Shown here piece by piece: positions 32,690 through 44,992 of a stretch of 64,000 nt of DNA. A program made the position numbers and the translations under genes. The stretch spans positions 8,804,001 through 8,868,000 of the forward strand of contig CM069432.1 of assembly GCA_035610365.1 (NCBI GenBank), read 5' to 3'. Numbering within the stretch: the stretch's first letter is position 1; the number at the start of each line of letters is the position of its first letter. This DNA comes from Aquatica leii (Eukaryota > Arthropoda > Insecta > Coleoptera > Lampyridae). A model generated the notes under the pieces. It was not told where the DNA came from. It saw only the letters and a program-made list of their open reading frames with translations, and did no database searches.

Positions 32690-33530
32690 TTAACTTTTCG
32701 GTGCCATCTAACGAGTACTGTTTTTGTCACTTCTGTTCAAGTCGTCATTTCTCACTGTCATTTCCTTCTATGTTATGGTACATAAAATATGCCAGCTTGA
32801 GTTTAAAGAATATTTTCTTAACACATTCACGTGTTGTGGCGTTATGTATTTCAAAACATAATTAATTATATTAACATTAATTTATTTAACGCAAGCACCA
32901 CGTGTTACCTACAAATGTGGGTAACGATCATCTACCTATAAGAGTTAAGCACCCCTTTGGCGAGTCAAGAACATTTAGACCGATTGTAGAAAATTTCTAA
33001 AGCAATCATCAAACCATAATTAACTCCTATATGATGTGTATATGCGATTGATACCTTTACTACGAGGCATGGACGTTTAAGATCACCTTCAAGAAAGTAA
33101 AACATGTGGACAGTATACGATAAACGCCGCCTTTTTTACTTTTTTTGTAGATTTCGTGTCACTAGTTTGATTCCTCAGTTAGCTTAATTACAAATGAGCC
33201 ATTGGGAAAACGTTTTTCTAAGGTTAACACCTGATTTGGAGTAAGTCAAATTTTATTTATCATTTAATGTCACTACGGTACTTTTCGCGAATTTTGTTTG
33301 CTTATAACTTCGGTAATTTTCACAACGATTTGATTGCTGTTACTAGTAGTTTAACTTACATTTTTATCGCATGCTAACATGTAAACGGTTAACTTAATTA
33401 ATCTACAAATAATTTATCTGCCCTTGCCATTCAAATTTACTACACAGATGTATTGTGAGTTGCCGATGCTTCCGGCGTTTTTATAACCAACCTAAGCAGT
33501 TGAGAGAACTATTTCAGAGGTCAGGTTTCA
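32690..33530 (+). repeat. Repeat family Y (gypsy LTR/leader), copy A
   Basis: Shares blocks in order with 35470-36300: GCCATCTA, TTTTCTTAA.ACAT.CACGT, CGTGTTGTG, GGAAAACGTTTTTCT, GTAAGTCAA, TCGCATGCT and TTGCCGATGCTTCCGGCGTTT. In copies B, C and D the block order continues to a TGGCGCCCTT site. I interpret the family as a Ty3/gypsy LTR (ending at TGGCGCCC, a primer-binding site) plus leader. Copy A lacks the final part. Confidence 0.5.
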
Positions 33531-33539
33531 AACTGAAAG

Positions 33540-35460
33540 TCGTTAAGAACACTTGGTTTCATTTTGTCATTTTAGAAATCATTAACAGTGTAGAATTTTG
33601 TAATGGCAACCGTTTATTTTTGAAACATAACAGACAAGTTGCACTGCGCCGTTGTTGCCAAGAAAGCCGGCTAGCTTCTGGATCGGAGGCAGGGTGCGTA
33701 GGTGCACGTGCTAGCTGCAATAAAAATTGTGGGCGCCAACTAAACGAACCACCTAAACTAAAAAAATTAGAAAGGGACACCACAAACGACGGTGGTCAGT
33801 TCAGTAAATAAAAAGAAAAAAACGTATTAACTAAAAGTAAGGTATATATTTGGCTATTGAGGTAGAGTTGTAATCAGTTGTAAAATAGAACATAAACAGA
33901 ATTATTATGTACACGTGTTGGGTGCTTTAGACACGATCACCTAATAAATTGTAGTTGGTAGTACTTAAGAAAAAAAAGATAAAAAAAACCCTATAGTCAA
34001 GTTTTTTTTTTTTTACGTTATGCGATATATCAATGCGATTTTTAATTGATTGAATTAAGGCAGGCAAACACATACAGATACAAAAAAAACAGGGGACTCT
34101 CGGTTCCAATAACACCTACTTACTACAGGGTAAGTTACCTTGCATGCTGAACCCTAGTATCTCTAACACGTTTGGGGAGGCGAACGATTTAACCTAAGAA
34201 AAAATCTTATAGGTAAATTTACCAACTTAATTACGTTAATCTCGGCCAACGTATTACTTGTGGCTACGTAGAAGGAGCTCCCTATACCAGCATAAGAATA
34301 CCCACACACATTGTGTTCTTAAAATAACCCGACCCCTCGCCTACTCTTAACTGCGGAGATCTATTAGTGAATTTGTTAAAACAACTTGTTATTGTCCCGA
34401 CAGTCTAACAGTAATTTGGTTAAGGCCTTATTTAATATATATATTGTATTATGTTGTCGTAGGTAGCAGTACGGTTGGCAGTCCTTTCCGCACGCTTAAG
34501 CCAGGGAATCCTTAGAAGGTGTGAACAGCAAATAAAAAAAGGTCAATACCTGTGTCATTCGTAAGGCACTTCCAATGGGGTACTCTTTGGCAACATCGCT
34601 TGAATAAACATATCTTCTTTTTAGAAACGACCGATTAGAACTATCCCCTCTAAGTGGTGGACTACTTTAGGGTTCGGTCACAATGGAACTAGCCGCTAAA
34701 ATTTTAATTATGAGTTTTGTTTTATTTTTAGAAGTTACGTTTATTTTTTCTTTTACCCCAATTGTAATTCTGGGCAATCATGAATTTTACAACTTTAAAT
34801 TTTTGTCTGTGATCTAAAGCACTTTTACGGTACAAATAAAATCTACTCTTGTTGTTTTATCTAGTTCTAATCATAATCTCAAGATAACCCCGGAAATACC
34901 TTACGCATACCTGCCAAAGTATTAACAAATTTTTAACCCTGTAGTGGCGGCAACCCACATTTCATTCCAAAATACTGCTGAAACTTTTCAAATGTTACAA
35001 AGTGTGCCGCTGTTAGCAATGTTTCCAGTCTAAAAAACACCTGTCTAAGGCACACTTTGCAGGTCCTAAAAAAACTTTAAGGAATTGTATGGTAACAGGC
35101 ATGTTCATAAATTTCTGCCACATATTGAGACCGAGTGATACTTTCAAAACAGGAAGTGGTAGTTCAGTTTACTAAAACACCTTGCCTTCGTTTTGATAAT
35201 ACTCAGTATTTAGTTTACGAATTGGAGACTTAATTGATTCCGCAATTTTTTATATCGTCAAGATTGGCCACAAAATCTAAAATTTCCTTTAAAGAAGGAT
35301 TTTTTGGTAAACATTTTTGCAAATCCCTATGACGTTTTAAAGTCGGCTTTAATTTTGATCACATAAGCAATAAGTCAGCCCTATATGTACCTTTGAAATG
35401 TCTTGGTAAAAACAATTAAACTGTTACGTGCATAAATTTAAATAATAAAAAATTGCTTTT
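33540..35460. other. Spacer, no gene recognised
   Basis: Includes a 118-codon plus-strand open stretch (33455-33811) without recognisable domains, overlapping the end of repeat Y. GTGGGCGCCAACT at about 33730 could be a second type of primer-binding site. Nothing else is supported. Confidence 0.3.
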
Positions 35461-35464
35461 CTAT

Positions 35465-36625
35465 TTCTCGACGCCATCTATCGGGCTCGTTGGTCTCTTC
35501 GTATGGAGAAGACGATGGACTGTCATCTTGACTTTACCATCGTTCACGATATAACCTATGCCTGCGTGAATTAAAAATCGTTTTCTTAAAACATCCACGT
35601 GTTGTGACACGATGGGTAATAAAAGTATTCTTAATTAACTAATTTATTCCACGCAGGCGCCATCTGCTACCTCCTAAGTATGGGTGTTCTTGTCTTAGTT
35701 TAAAATCTACAAGGGAAAATTATAATCGGAAGCTGTAGACCTAAGAACGCGGCGATACAAGGGCAGAATTTCTATGCGGAGGCAAATAATACCATTAATT
35801 AATATCATCTTCTTCGGAAGAGCCTAAGTACCGGACACGATTGAATTTCTCTTCGGAGACAATAAATTAATACCATCATAGACGAAAAGACATTGTAACA
35901 GCATACGATACGTTTCTTTTACCTGTTTTAGTTTGTGAGTCGCCAGGTAGACACGATTATTTTCAGGAAGTTTGATTACAGTAAGCCAGTAGGAAAACGT
36001 TTTCTGAAAGTACACCTGAATCTTGGTAAGTCAATTTTTGATTTTAATTATTCGCTGTCGCTACGGTGCTACTCATAATCATATTTACTAATCGCGTGGA
36101 AACGTCCGACTTGATTTGCTTCGTATTATTGTTACTCAATTATTTTAAGTAAATTACTATCGCATGCTGATTACGTCAACTGTCAATTATTACTATTATT
36201 AATATAATTTACTTACGAAGATTTTTTTTTTGTTCTGATGGTTACACTTTTGCTTTAAGTGTAGTGTAAGTAGCCGATACTTCTGTTATTTTACTAACTA
36301 CATATATTTGTACTCGGACTAAAATTATTCATTGTTATGCTATCCACTTATCTTATAATTGTTATTGATTCAAATTATAATCTATTTATTCTTCTAGAGT
36401 AATTAAAGTGCAATTGTTGTTCACGGTTTGGTTTCTTTCTGCGTTCCCTTCAACTTTACGAACCTAAAACTTCGTTACAAGCTTGCACCGTCTGTCTTGA
36501 TCGAGGCAAAAGTGTTCATTATAAAAGATCTGGCGCCCTTAATTATTATTCGCTTGAACCTCTCCTATCTCCGACTATGTGAGTTGGCCGTGCAAGGTTC
36601 GTAAGACCTATAAGCTTGTAGCAAA
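35465..36625 (+). repeat. Repeat family Y, copy B, with primer-binding site and leader
   Basis: Longest copy. It carries all blocks of copy A plus a distal part with GTTACAAGCTTGCACCGTCT, TGGCGCCCTTAATTATTATT (primer-binding-site candidate at about 36530), CCTATCTCCGACT and GTGAGTTGGCCGTGCAAGG. It ends about 50 bp from the 3' end of OBP copy 5. The same distal part ends next to the OBP pseudogene at 40.0 kb, suggesting joint duplication. Confidence 0.6.
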
Positions 36626-36675
36626 ACTTTTTTTCGAAAATATATCATTTTTTTTATTAAAATACATTATTCATC

Positions 36676-37132
36676 TTATACTGAAACAAGTAGAGATGTA
36701 ACAATACACGCATACATGTAATACGATTTTAAACAAGGATCCTTTACACCCACTGTACCGTTATTGCATTTAGATATCATCGATGGTGTAGTACCAGCTA
36801 TCTGTCTAACAAACTCGTATTCAATAAACTCAGAAGTTGAAGCGCTCATTAAATTCATTTTTAGATGGATGCACTTGATGTAACAGTAAATACATAAATC
36901 TACAGAATATTCTCCTCTGAGAAAAAAATCTATAGCTAGAGCTGAAGAAACTCCCATCTCACAAATGCATTCGCTTCTAAATGTTTCAGCTACTCCTTCC
37001 CAACCTTTTCTGAACTCGAAAGGAACTTCCTACAATTTGTTTTTAAAAATAACAAGCTTGTAGTGTTAAACGTACCATTAGCGCCTTGGATAAAGATACA
37101 ACCGATATTAGAATAATAATGTAGCTATTCAT
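36676..37132 (-). CDS. Odorant-binding protein (8-Cys subfamily), copy 5
   Basis: Exon 1 37132-37076 (MNSYIIILISVVSLSKALM, 19 residues), intron 37075-37030 (46 nt, the shortest in the cluster), exon 2 37029-36676; 136 aa. The protein begins EVPFEFRKGWEGVAETFRSE before C1. All eight cysteines and the NGT sequon are present, and it ends IVTSLLVSV. It is closest to copy 7 (identical exon 1 protein) and to the pseudogene at 40.0-40.4 kb, forming a local subclade. The upstream motif is at 37262-37283. Confidence 0.9.
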
Positions 37133-37615
37133 GGCTAATAATAGTTCCTTAGATTCACAACAAACTAAAAAAAGTGCAACCGACTCAGAACAAAACTGCT
37201 ATCTTAGATAACTCCTACTTTTCTTAATTTACTCCCACTTAGATTTGAAACATGTTTTTTATTATTAAAAAAATACGTAATACAATTTTAAATATTCACA
37301 AACGAATAAAATAAATATTTTTTAAAAATCTTTTTATTTGCACAATACTTTTAAAATGCCAAAAAAACAGTTGAACTAATATTTGAACTTTGAAGTTAAC
37401 ACAAGATTAAGTTATCAGTTAGATTTACTAGTTTCAACCAGTTTCTGCAATATTTTTGAAAAATAATAGCAGAGATAATAGCATTACTCGTAAAATTACT
37501 TCGGAGGCCGTTGAAGACCAAAAAAACAAACAAAACAACAAAAATTCGAATTTTATAAAATTGAACGTTGAAAGTGATATACTTTTTTTACCAAACCGAC
37601 AACTGAGGATTCGAG

Positions 37616-39390
37616 GTGACGCTACGACCCTTCCTTAATGTCTGCCTGCCAGTGCATAAACAGCGATTGTTACTAGTACAGATAATATGGACTATAATGG
37701 CTAACAAAATTCTTGAATTAGCAACTCCTATGACTTCGTTCGCTAGTGCAACTACAGGCAAAAGTCAAAACTTAAGATGTAACCGTCTTAGCCATTTCAA
37801 AAAACAATATCAAAGGCTAACCATGACAGTATTGCTGCATTCAAACTCTCGCGGACGCATTTACAAAAAAACAACAAAATCTACTCAACGTGGTCAACAA
37901 AAAGTGTTGGTACCACCTTCGTTTCCAACAACGAGTCATAAAATACATCACCCTGTACTTGTTCACTCAAGAAACCAATAAGCCCTATAAAACAGGGCCA
38001 CTTCAAGCTAAGCCGCTTATTTGTAGCAGATAGAGAAACCGAAATCCGTTTTCTCGTCGACTCTTATGCAGATAATTCTTGCATCCGGCCTACACATAGA
38101 GATACTGTCAGTAAACGCAAACTGTTTACTGCAAGCAGTTCAACTATAAACACTTTCGGCGAGAAGAAAACATAAAGAGGTAGCACAAGTGACCATTGCC
38201 AAAGTCAGCGCCGACTTCCTTAATCAATTTGGATTACTCATCGACTTAACAAAGGAACGACTACTGGACAGTACCACTCAACCGTCAAGTCTAAGAATTA
38301 CAACCTCTTTCAATGGCAGAAAGCTACATCGTGTAGCTCCGCAACAGAAATACTCAAATCTACTCACGCTGATTCTATACACCACCGGACTATCTGTCAA
38401 AACTAGAGCACGTCATCATCCGCTAACAAAACTATCAGTCAAACCAAGTTAGGATTTCAACCAACAGTAAATTTAAGAATATTTCGTCCATTTAAAAGTT
38501 GCTGAATCACCTGTAAAGGGCTGGACCTTTACAGGTGATCTAAAAAAGATGGTACTTGTCGTCCGTGTGCCAATTAACAACCTCTAAATGAAATAACTAC
38601 CCCTTATCTGTAGGAGTTTAACATCCATCTTGCTAGAAAAAATATGTTTTCTGAAATTGATTTAGTTAGAGTATTTCATCACATTCCTATGACTCCTAAA
38701 GTCACGCCAAAAACAACCGTAATAACTCCATTTGCATTATTCCAGTTTCTCAAACTTCCATTTGGATTACGAAAGGCCGCTCAATCGTTTCAACGAAATA
38801 TTTACATATAAGGACGACCTGTTAATAACGTCAACAAATAAAGAAGGGCACAAAGTCCCTTTAAAATTAGTTATTAAAAGATTAAGTGAGAATCATGTTA
38901 ACATCAACATATGAAAATGTGTATTGGGCACTTCAGAAGTTTGGTTTCTAAGCTACTTACTTTAAGCGGAAAGCATCAAACCTTACCCAAGAGTATAAAA
39001 TTTTTTCGTAAGAAAAAGTACGGTGTACGTGATTGACATAATACAGCGTTGCCACTTCATAACTGCTCTATTATATCGTCAATTTTATCGCCAATTGAAA
39101 ATAACTGTCGCTAAATTAAAATAAAAATCGCCACACCTGACAACACTGTAGCCAAGTGAAGACAATTTTTAGGTATGATAAACTTTTATCGACGATAATT
39201 TCCCAATTCAGCAAAAACGTAAGCTTAAATATTTAAACGTTTGCAAGATTGTAGAAAGGGCGATAAAAGACTGATGGAATAGACCGCAGATACTTAAAAA
39301 TGACCTACTGTACTCGCCCACCCATCTGACTAGTTACGTGGATGCCTCTAGTCGTGCATTGAGCGCAATACTAATCCAGATAAAAAACTA
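37616..39390 (+). pseudogene. Ty3/gypsy gag-pol relic
   Basis: With many stops and shifts, the plus strand shows Gag C-terminus (about 37890-37960, WYHLRF... pattern), protease (about 38015-38170, RLFVADRETEIRFLVDSYAD in place of LVDTGAD; the catalytic DTG is altered to DSY), and linker (38205-38290, SADFLNQFGLLIDLTKERLL). RT follows (38640-38800, MFSEIDLVRVFHHIP, TPFALFQFLKLPFGLRKAAQ), then the RNase H start (about 39340, YVDASSRALSAIL). It is followed directly by repeat Y copy C, which may be its own LTR. Confidence 0.72.
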
Positions 39391-39399
39391 ACTGTAATC

Positions 39400-40017
39400 A
39401 TTCACTTTACTGTATCGCATACTGTGTGTAGGTGAAGAATATTTACTTCGACTTAATTTAAATGTGTATTGTGTGTTGCCGATACTGCGGGCATTCATAC
39501 ACTAAATCTTCGATATGATCCTGTAAATCTTATGTGTTGCGAAATCAAAGTTTGCTACACTTGTTAATGATTATTGTTAGTTCTTCTAGTATTTATGATT
39601 TGGGAATTCAATGTACAGCGATCAATCTGCTACTCTAATAATTTAAAGCTGTGATATTTGTTAATTATATGTAAAAGTCTTCCAAGTATGGATGAGTGTA
39701 GAAAGTTCATATATTCTTGTTAATGTTTGCCATTCACACCTTAAAGTGATTAAAATCGTTAAGCTCTCTTGTTCCTTTTCTCTCTCCTGTGGTTATCGTT
39801 ATGTAGTAACTAATTTGGGCTACTCGAACAGCAGAGTATAAGTATTACGAACCTTCAATTGGGTTACAAGTTTGGACCGTCTGTCGTGAGCGAGACAGAA
39901 GTGTTACTTTGGATCAGCTCTGGCGCCCTTAAGCATATTTCCTTTGAACCTCCCCTACCTCCGACTATTGTGAGTTGGCCGTGCAAGGTTCGTAAAACCA
40001 AAAGCTTGTAACATCTT
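39400..40017 (+). repeat. Repeat family Y, copy C
   Basis: Shares ATCGCATACTGTGTGTAGG, TGTGTTGCCGATACTG, GGACCGTCTGTCGTGAGCGA, TCTGGCGCCCTTAAG (about 39920), CCTACCTCCGACTATTGTGA and GTTGGCCGTGCAAGGTTCGT with copies B and D. It joins the OBP pseudogene at about 40018-40036 through a short ATTACC repeat. Confidence 0.6.
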
Positions 40018-40035
40018 GCATACCATTACCATTAC

Positions 40036-40382
40036 CGTACCATTATTGCATTTAGAAACCATCGACGGTGTAGTACCAGCTAACTGTCTAACGTACTCGT
40101 GTTTATAACGATACACTGGATATAACAGTGCGTACAAACGTCTAAAGTATACTGTCCTTTTAGAAAAAAATCAAGAGCTAGACCTGAGGAAACTCCAATT
40201 TCACAGATACATTCGCTTCTGAATGGTTCAGCTAATCCTTCCCAACTTTTTCTAAACTCCAAAGGAACTTCCTACAATAGTGCAATTAAGGATTAAAAGT
40301 TGTTAGTGAGTTGTATGGTAAAACGTACCATTAACGCCTTGGATAAGGATACAACCGACAGAATAATAATGTAGATATTCAT
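40036..40382 (-). pseudogene. OBP pseudogene with internal deletion and lost C-terminus
   Basis: Exon 1 (40382-40329, MNIYIIILSVVSLSKALM) and the 57-nt intron are normal, as is the first half of exon 2 from 40271 (EFRKSWEGLAEPFRSECICE, then GQYTLDVCTHCYIQC). About 45-50 nt are missing after C3 (junction near 40100-40105), which shifts the frame. The later part reads HEYVRQLAGTTPSMVSKCNN and then ends at about 40036. There it is fused to repeat Y, so C5, C6 and the stop are gone. The upstream motif at 40501-40525 is kept. Confidence 0.88.
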
Positions 40383-40529
40383 GACTAATAATGACACGTA
40401 TACATTGACGTGAAAGTTAAAATATACCATCAATAGCACACAGAAAAGTGTTTTATAAGAAAACCCCTACTTTCCAAAGTTTCTTAAGTTTTTCCTTTTA
40501 ACAAATAAAAACAAGGTACGTAGTAACAT

Positions 40530-41700
40530 TTCAAACATTTGAAACGTACACAAAAATATTTTTTATTTATAGCTTGACGTTAAAAATACCAAACGAACTG
40601 ATTTCTTAAAATTTGATGTCGCCCTGTCATGGAAACAATTTTAAAATATAAATAACATATTTCTAAATAGTTAAACAAGAATACGGATAAATCTTACAAC
40701 ATCCACACAGCTTGTCTCTGCTCACTGTTTCCCCTTAAATGTAACAAAAAAATGTCAAACAGATAGGTGGCAGTACAATTCAGTAAGTATTTAAACTTTA
40801 TTTTTTAAATTTTTATTCGTATTAAGAACTGTGGTAGAAATTAAATTAAGTAACCCACACGAGATAAACTAGTACATTACATGTTAAGACAAAGACTAAA
40901 ACTGCTCAGGTAAGTTTATGTGTAATTGCAAAAGTCGATGAATTTTTTAAAAATGTAATTAAAGTTTACAGGTTAGTGTACGTATTCTGTTATCTATTTA
41001 ATTAAATTCTAACTACGAATTTAGTGTTTTGATAACTAGTATATATTTACAATGATAATGCTTATATATAAGTTCAGGTGGGATTTAATTACGGTGGCGT
41101 CAATATACGGGTTGTTGCAAACCGGTTCTAATAACAAAATTACGCTTCCACTGAGTTAAATTAAAGTAAGTGCTCTAGAAATGAATTATGTAACTGAATT
41201 ATTAGATTTAAAAAACACGTTCAGAAATCAATTCAATTCGTAACGGTAACAAAACTCTTAAACAATCTTAAGCCATCGTTTAATTTAGAAACTGGATGGT
41301 GTGTCAAATCCTCGCTGTAAAGAATTATAAACCAAGCTGGCTTAAGAGATTTATTAAGCAATTCGCTGACTTAGGTTCGGTTGGTGTACCAGATAATTCT
41401 AAAGCGTCCCAATGTTAAATTGGGAGCACTGATCCATCAAGAAAAGTCAGCACATATAGCCATAGTTACGTTAAACCACTTTGAGCGTTGTTTGATGAAA
41501 ATCCATTATTTCTAATTTTTCTATTCAAACTTTGGGTTCTAATTTCGAGTTAGAGTCGACACGAGTAACAGTTATTCAAGAAATTACATATTATAATTTT
41601 TATTGACTTCAGGTAAACAACACTACAATAGTGTAAATTGATTTTACATATTACAAAAGACAAATATGTTTTTAATATTTTTTTTTTTTTAATAATTATT
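40530..41700. other. Spacer, no gene recognised
   Basis: AT-rich and without recognised element or gene. A pyrimidine-type T run (41681-41690) precedes the OBP copy 7 tail. Confidence 0.3.
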
Positions 41701-41704
41701 GATT

Positions 41705-42169
41705 TTATACCGAAACAAGTAGAGCTGTAACAATACATTCATACATATAATATGCTCTCAAACAAGGATCTTTCATAGATTTTGTAACGTTACTGCATTT
41801 AGATACCATCGGTGGAGTTGTACCAGCTACCTGTCTGAGAAATTCAGACTCAACAACTTCATTAGTTGATGCGCTTAGTAAGTTCAATTTTACGTTGATG
41901 CACTTGATATAACAATGCGTACAAAGGTCTGCAGTATATTGTCCTTTAAGAAAAAAATCAAGAGCTGTACCTGAAGAAACTCCGATTTCACAAATGCATT
42001 CGCTTCTAAATGGTTCAGCTAATGCTTCCCAACTTTTTCTAAACTCCAAAGGAGCTTCCTACAATGGTGTAATTATGTTTTGAAAATAACAAAGTTATGT
42101 AGTTAAACGTACCATTAGCGCCTTCGATAAAGATACAACCGATATTAGAATAATAATGTAACTATTCAT
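41705..42169 (-). CDS. Odorant-binding protein (8-Cys subfamily), copy 7
   Basis: Exon 1 42169-42113 (MNSYIIILISVVSLSKALM), intron 42112-42059 (54 nt, phase 0), exon 2 42058-41705; 136 aa. The N-terminal mature part EFRKSWEALAEPFRSECICE is nearly that of the 40.0-kb pseudogene. C1-C6, the extra cysteines (CICE, DLCTHC) and the sequon NVT are intact, and it ends IVTALLVSV. Exon 1 encodes exactly the same peptide as copy 5, pointing to recent duplication or conversion. The upstream motif is weak here. Confidence 0.9.
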
Positions 42170-44085
42170 GATCTATAGATATTGATTCAAAACAAAAGTG
42201 CGCTTCGTTAACGGCTCGTACTTGTTTTAAATCGCTCCCACCTACGTCTTAAACATGTTTTTTTTTATGAAATAACTAACATAGATATAATGGTATAAAA
42301 CAAATATTTTTTATTTATAACTTTAGAGATGCTAACTAGCTAAACTAATCTTTAACTATTTGATCTTTCAATAAATTACAGGCGTCGCACAAAACCAAAG
42401 AAAAAAAAACATACTACCAGGTAAGGATATGAATTTCTCCAAAAAATGTGATGTAATTCCATATTAAATAAATCCTTCGAAATAAAGGGTAAGCACTAGT
42501 CAAAAATTATTGAGATTGCCAAAATTGTGGAAGGTAGATCAGTTAACTGGTGGTTATCTTCCATCTCTAAGAATATATTTAATATAAAATTACATCACAA
42601 GAAGAAAATCATCTTCGTTGATTAACACATTCCGAGCCAAGACACAAAACACTTCATGCAACCATCACCGCGTTACTTTTACTTATTACTGTAGAATTGA
42701 GATGGTATAGTTAGTTTTTTTTTACACATTTGCCAAAACTATGCATGAAAACATAAATCCAAATGCTCCTTGGAACCAATTTTAATAGGTCTATTTGTTT
42801 GTTCAATATATACTTAATTACAGGTTTTACAATTAATTTCATAAATTTCCGTTTTATATTGCATTTTCACTAAGTCTTTAAGATTGCCCAACAAACTTTG
42901 TAAATTGTTATTCATATTGCACTTCAAAGTATTTATGCTTTAATTCTTAAACGTCCAGCCAAGCGGGTCAAACGCTTCAATAAGAGTGTCGTATCTAATA
43001 GTTTCGTCGGAATTCACTACGCGTAATTTTGGATTATTTGGTACATCAAAATTTAGAGCATTAAACGTTTGCGACGATATCAGCGTATACATAATAATGT
43101 TATTGGGAAATATCCCACTTTTCTATGTTATTTAAATTACTATTACTTTTCGATATCATTTAAATTAGTATTACCTTTCTACGTCGCGTCATTTTAACTA
43201 CTATTGCAATTCTTAAATTTTTTGTAAGAAAATTCGGAAGTACGTTGCGCACGTTATGTGATTAGAATGGTTAATTATACCAAATTTTTATCTTTCTTGT
43301 ACGTTTGACGTCATTCGATCCAGTGAGATTATGTATTCTTATCTTGGACACACTGTATATTCAATGATAAACATATTACTTTACGTATTAAACATTTACC
43401 TTTTGAAATATACTATGTTTTTAACATATTTCGAACATACTCTGCTACAAAACATGTAAATATTTTTGTAAACCTTACAACAAAACATTTACTTAATTAA
43501 AGTATACTATTCACATGTTTAGTTTTTACACAAAAACCAATTTTAGATCAAATTTTATTAGGATAATCTCGTTTAGCAAAAAATAAATAAACTTAAAAAA
43601 AACTTAACTCGCAGACATTTTATTTACTATTATAAAATGTACAGATTGTCAAAAAAAAACATTAATTTGCATCTGTATCCTACTTCTTCAAATTGTATAA
43701 TCATTCAAAAAAAAAGTTAGAAATGGCGTATAAGTAGAAGAAGGCTTGTAAGTTCAATTGAGAAAAAAAACATATTTGTTTATTATTTGATATAGTATGT
43801 TTATTTCAGTTTACTTAATTCGTATTTTCATGCGAAATGTTTTTTCTTGGTAAGAAATGAAAAACAGCTTTATTTTGCTACTAATTTTAGCTGCTTATAG
43901 GTAACATTAATTAACGACGAATATCCAAACCCTGGTTCACAATACGCGAAGTAAAACAACGATATTGGGAACCATTTTCAGCAGAAATGTAGCAAGATCT
44001 ACATGGTGGTCAAAGAAAAATCTGGAAAAATTAAAAAACAAAAATCTGCTGAAGTAAAGTAGATTAGAAATAAATTATAAAAGCA
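42170..44085. other. Spacer, no clear gene
   Basis: The minus strand at about 42950-43055 is open for ~34 codons (VPNNPKLRVVNSDETIRYDT then LIEAFDPLGW) and could be a remnant of an unidentified coding sequence. TCTTGGACACACTGTATATT at about 43343 resembles a DNA transposon terminus, but I found no partner. Confidence 0.3.
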
Positions 44086-44560
44086 TGGCCAAAACAAACT
44101 TATAGAAGAAGTAAAAAATCTGTTTCAAATTATCTATCGAACAAAATCTATCTCTGACCAATGGAGAACCAGCATCCCGGTGCCTACATTCAAAAACAAA
44201 CCCACAAAACTACAAGAAAATTACCTCCTAGTAGCACATCAAACTGTTTACAAAAATAATATCAAACAAAATAAATAAACAGATACAGCCACAAGAGGAA
44301 CAACAAGATTTCCGGACAACTATTGATGCCATATTTATAGTCAGATAGGTGACGGAAAAATCGAATACTACAAACGTTAAATATTTTAAAGCACTATACT
44401 TTTACTACCACACTTGTAAAACAATTAAACCAAAATCAAAACAAATCAAGTATTAACGGAAGAAGTGCTCGTCTCCACAGGTATACGACAGGGCGACAGT
44501 CTGAGCACAACACTGTTTGGTTTGGTAATTGATGAGATAATAAAAAAAAAGACAACTTTC
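44086..44560 (+). pseudogene. LINE reverse transcriptase, left part (interrupted)
   Basis: The plus strand reads QWRTSIPVPTFKNKP...ENY (start of RT) and later LVSTGIRQGDSLSTTLFGLV followed by IDEIIKK, the usual 'G.RQGDSLSP.LF...ID..I' block of RT. The copy is then cut by a ~1.45-kb insert and resumes at 46015. Confidence 0.65.
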
Positions 44561-44579
44561 AATATCCGAAACAGAAGAT

Positions 44580-44992
44580 GAGAATCCAAGTTTGGCCCAA
44601 GCCTGGATAACCCATCCTTGGCCATTCCATGAGAATCCAAGTTTGGCCCAAGCCTGGATAACCCAGCCTTGGCCATTCCATGAGGACCCAAGCTTGGTCC
44701 TACACTGGTTAACCCATCTTCGTCCATGCTAATTCTTACCCAAGCTTGGCCCAAGCTTGCATAACCCATCCTTGGCTATTTCGTAGAAACCCAAGCTTGG
44801 GCCAAGACTAGTTGACCCATCATCGGCCACGCCAATTCTTACCCAAGCTTGACTCAAGCTTGTATAACCTATCCTTGGCCATTCCATGAGAATCCAAGTT
44901 TGGCCCAAGCCTGGATAACCCAGCCTTCCTATTCCATAGGGACCCAAGCTTAGTTCAAGACTGGTTGACCCAGCCTTGGCCAAGGCTCGATT
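44580..44992 (+). repeat. Minisatellite array, ~51-54 bp unit, about eight copies
   Basis: Degenerate tandem units built on CCAAGCTTGGCCCAAGCCTGG followed by ATAACCCATCCTTGGCCAT. Odd and even units differ, so the higher-order unit is about 105 bp. It lies at the left end of the insert that splits the LINE. Open frames through it are a by-product of the repeat. Confidence 0.85.

Noticed and set aside
33455..33811. 118-codon plus-strand ORF with several cysteines
   Set aside because: Overlaps the end of repeat Y, has no recognisable domain, signal peptide or paralog; probably chance.
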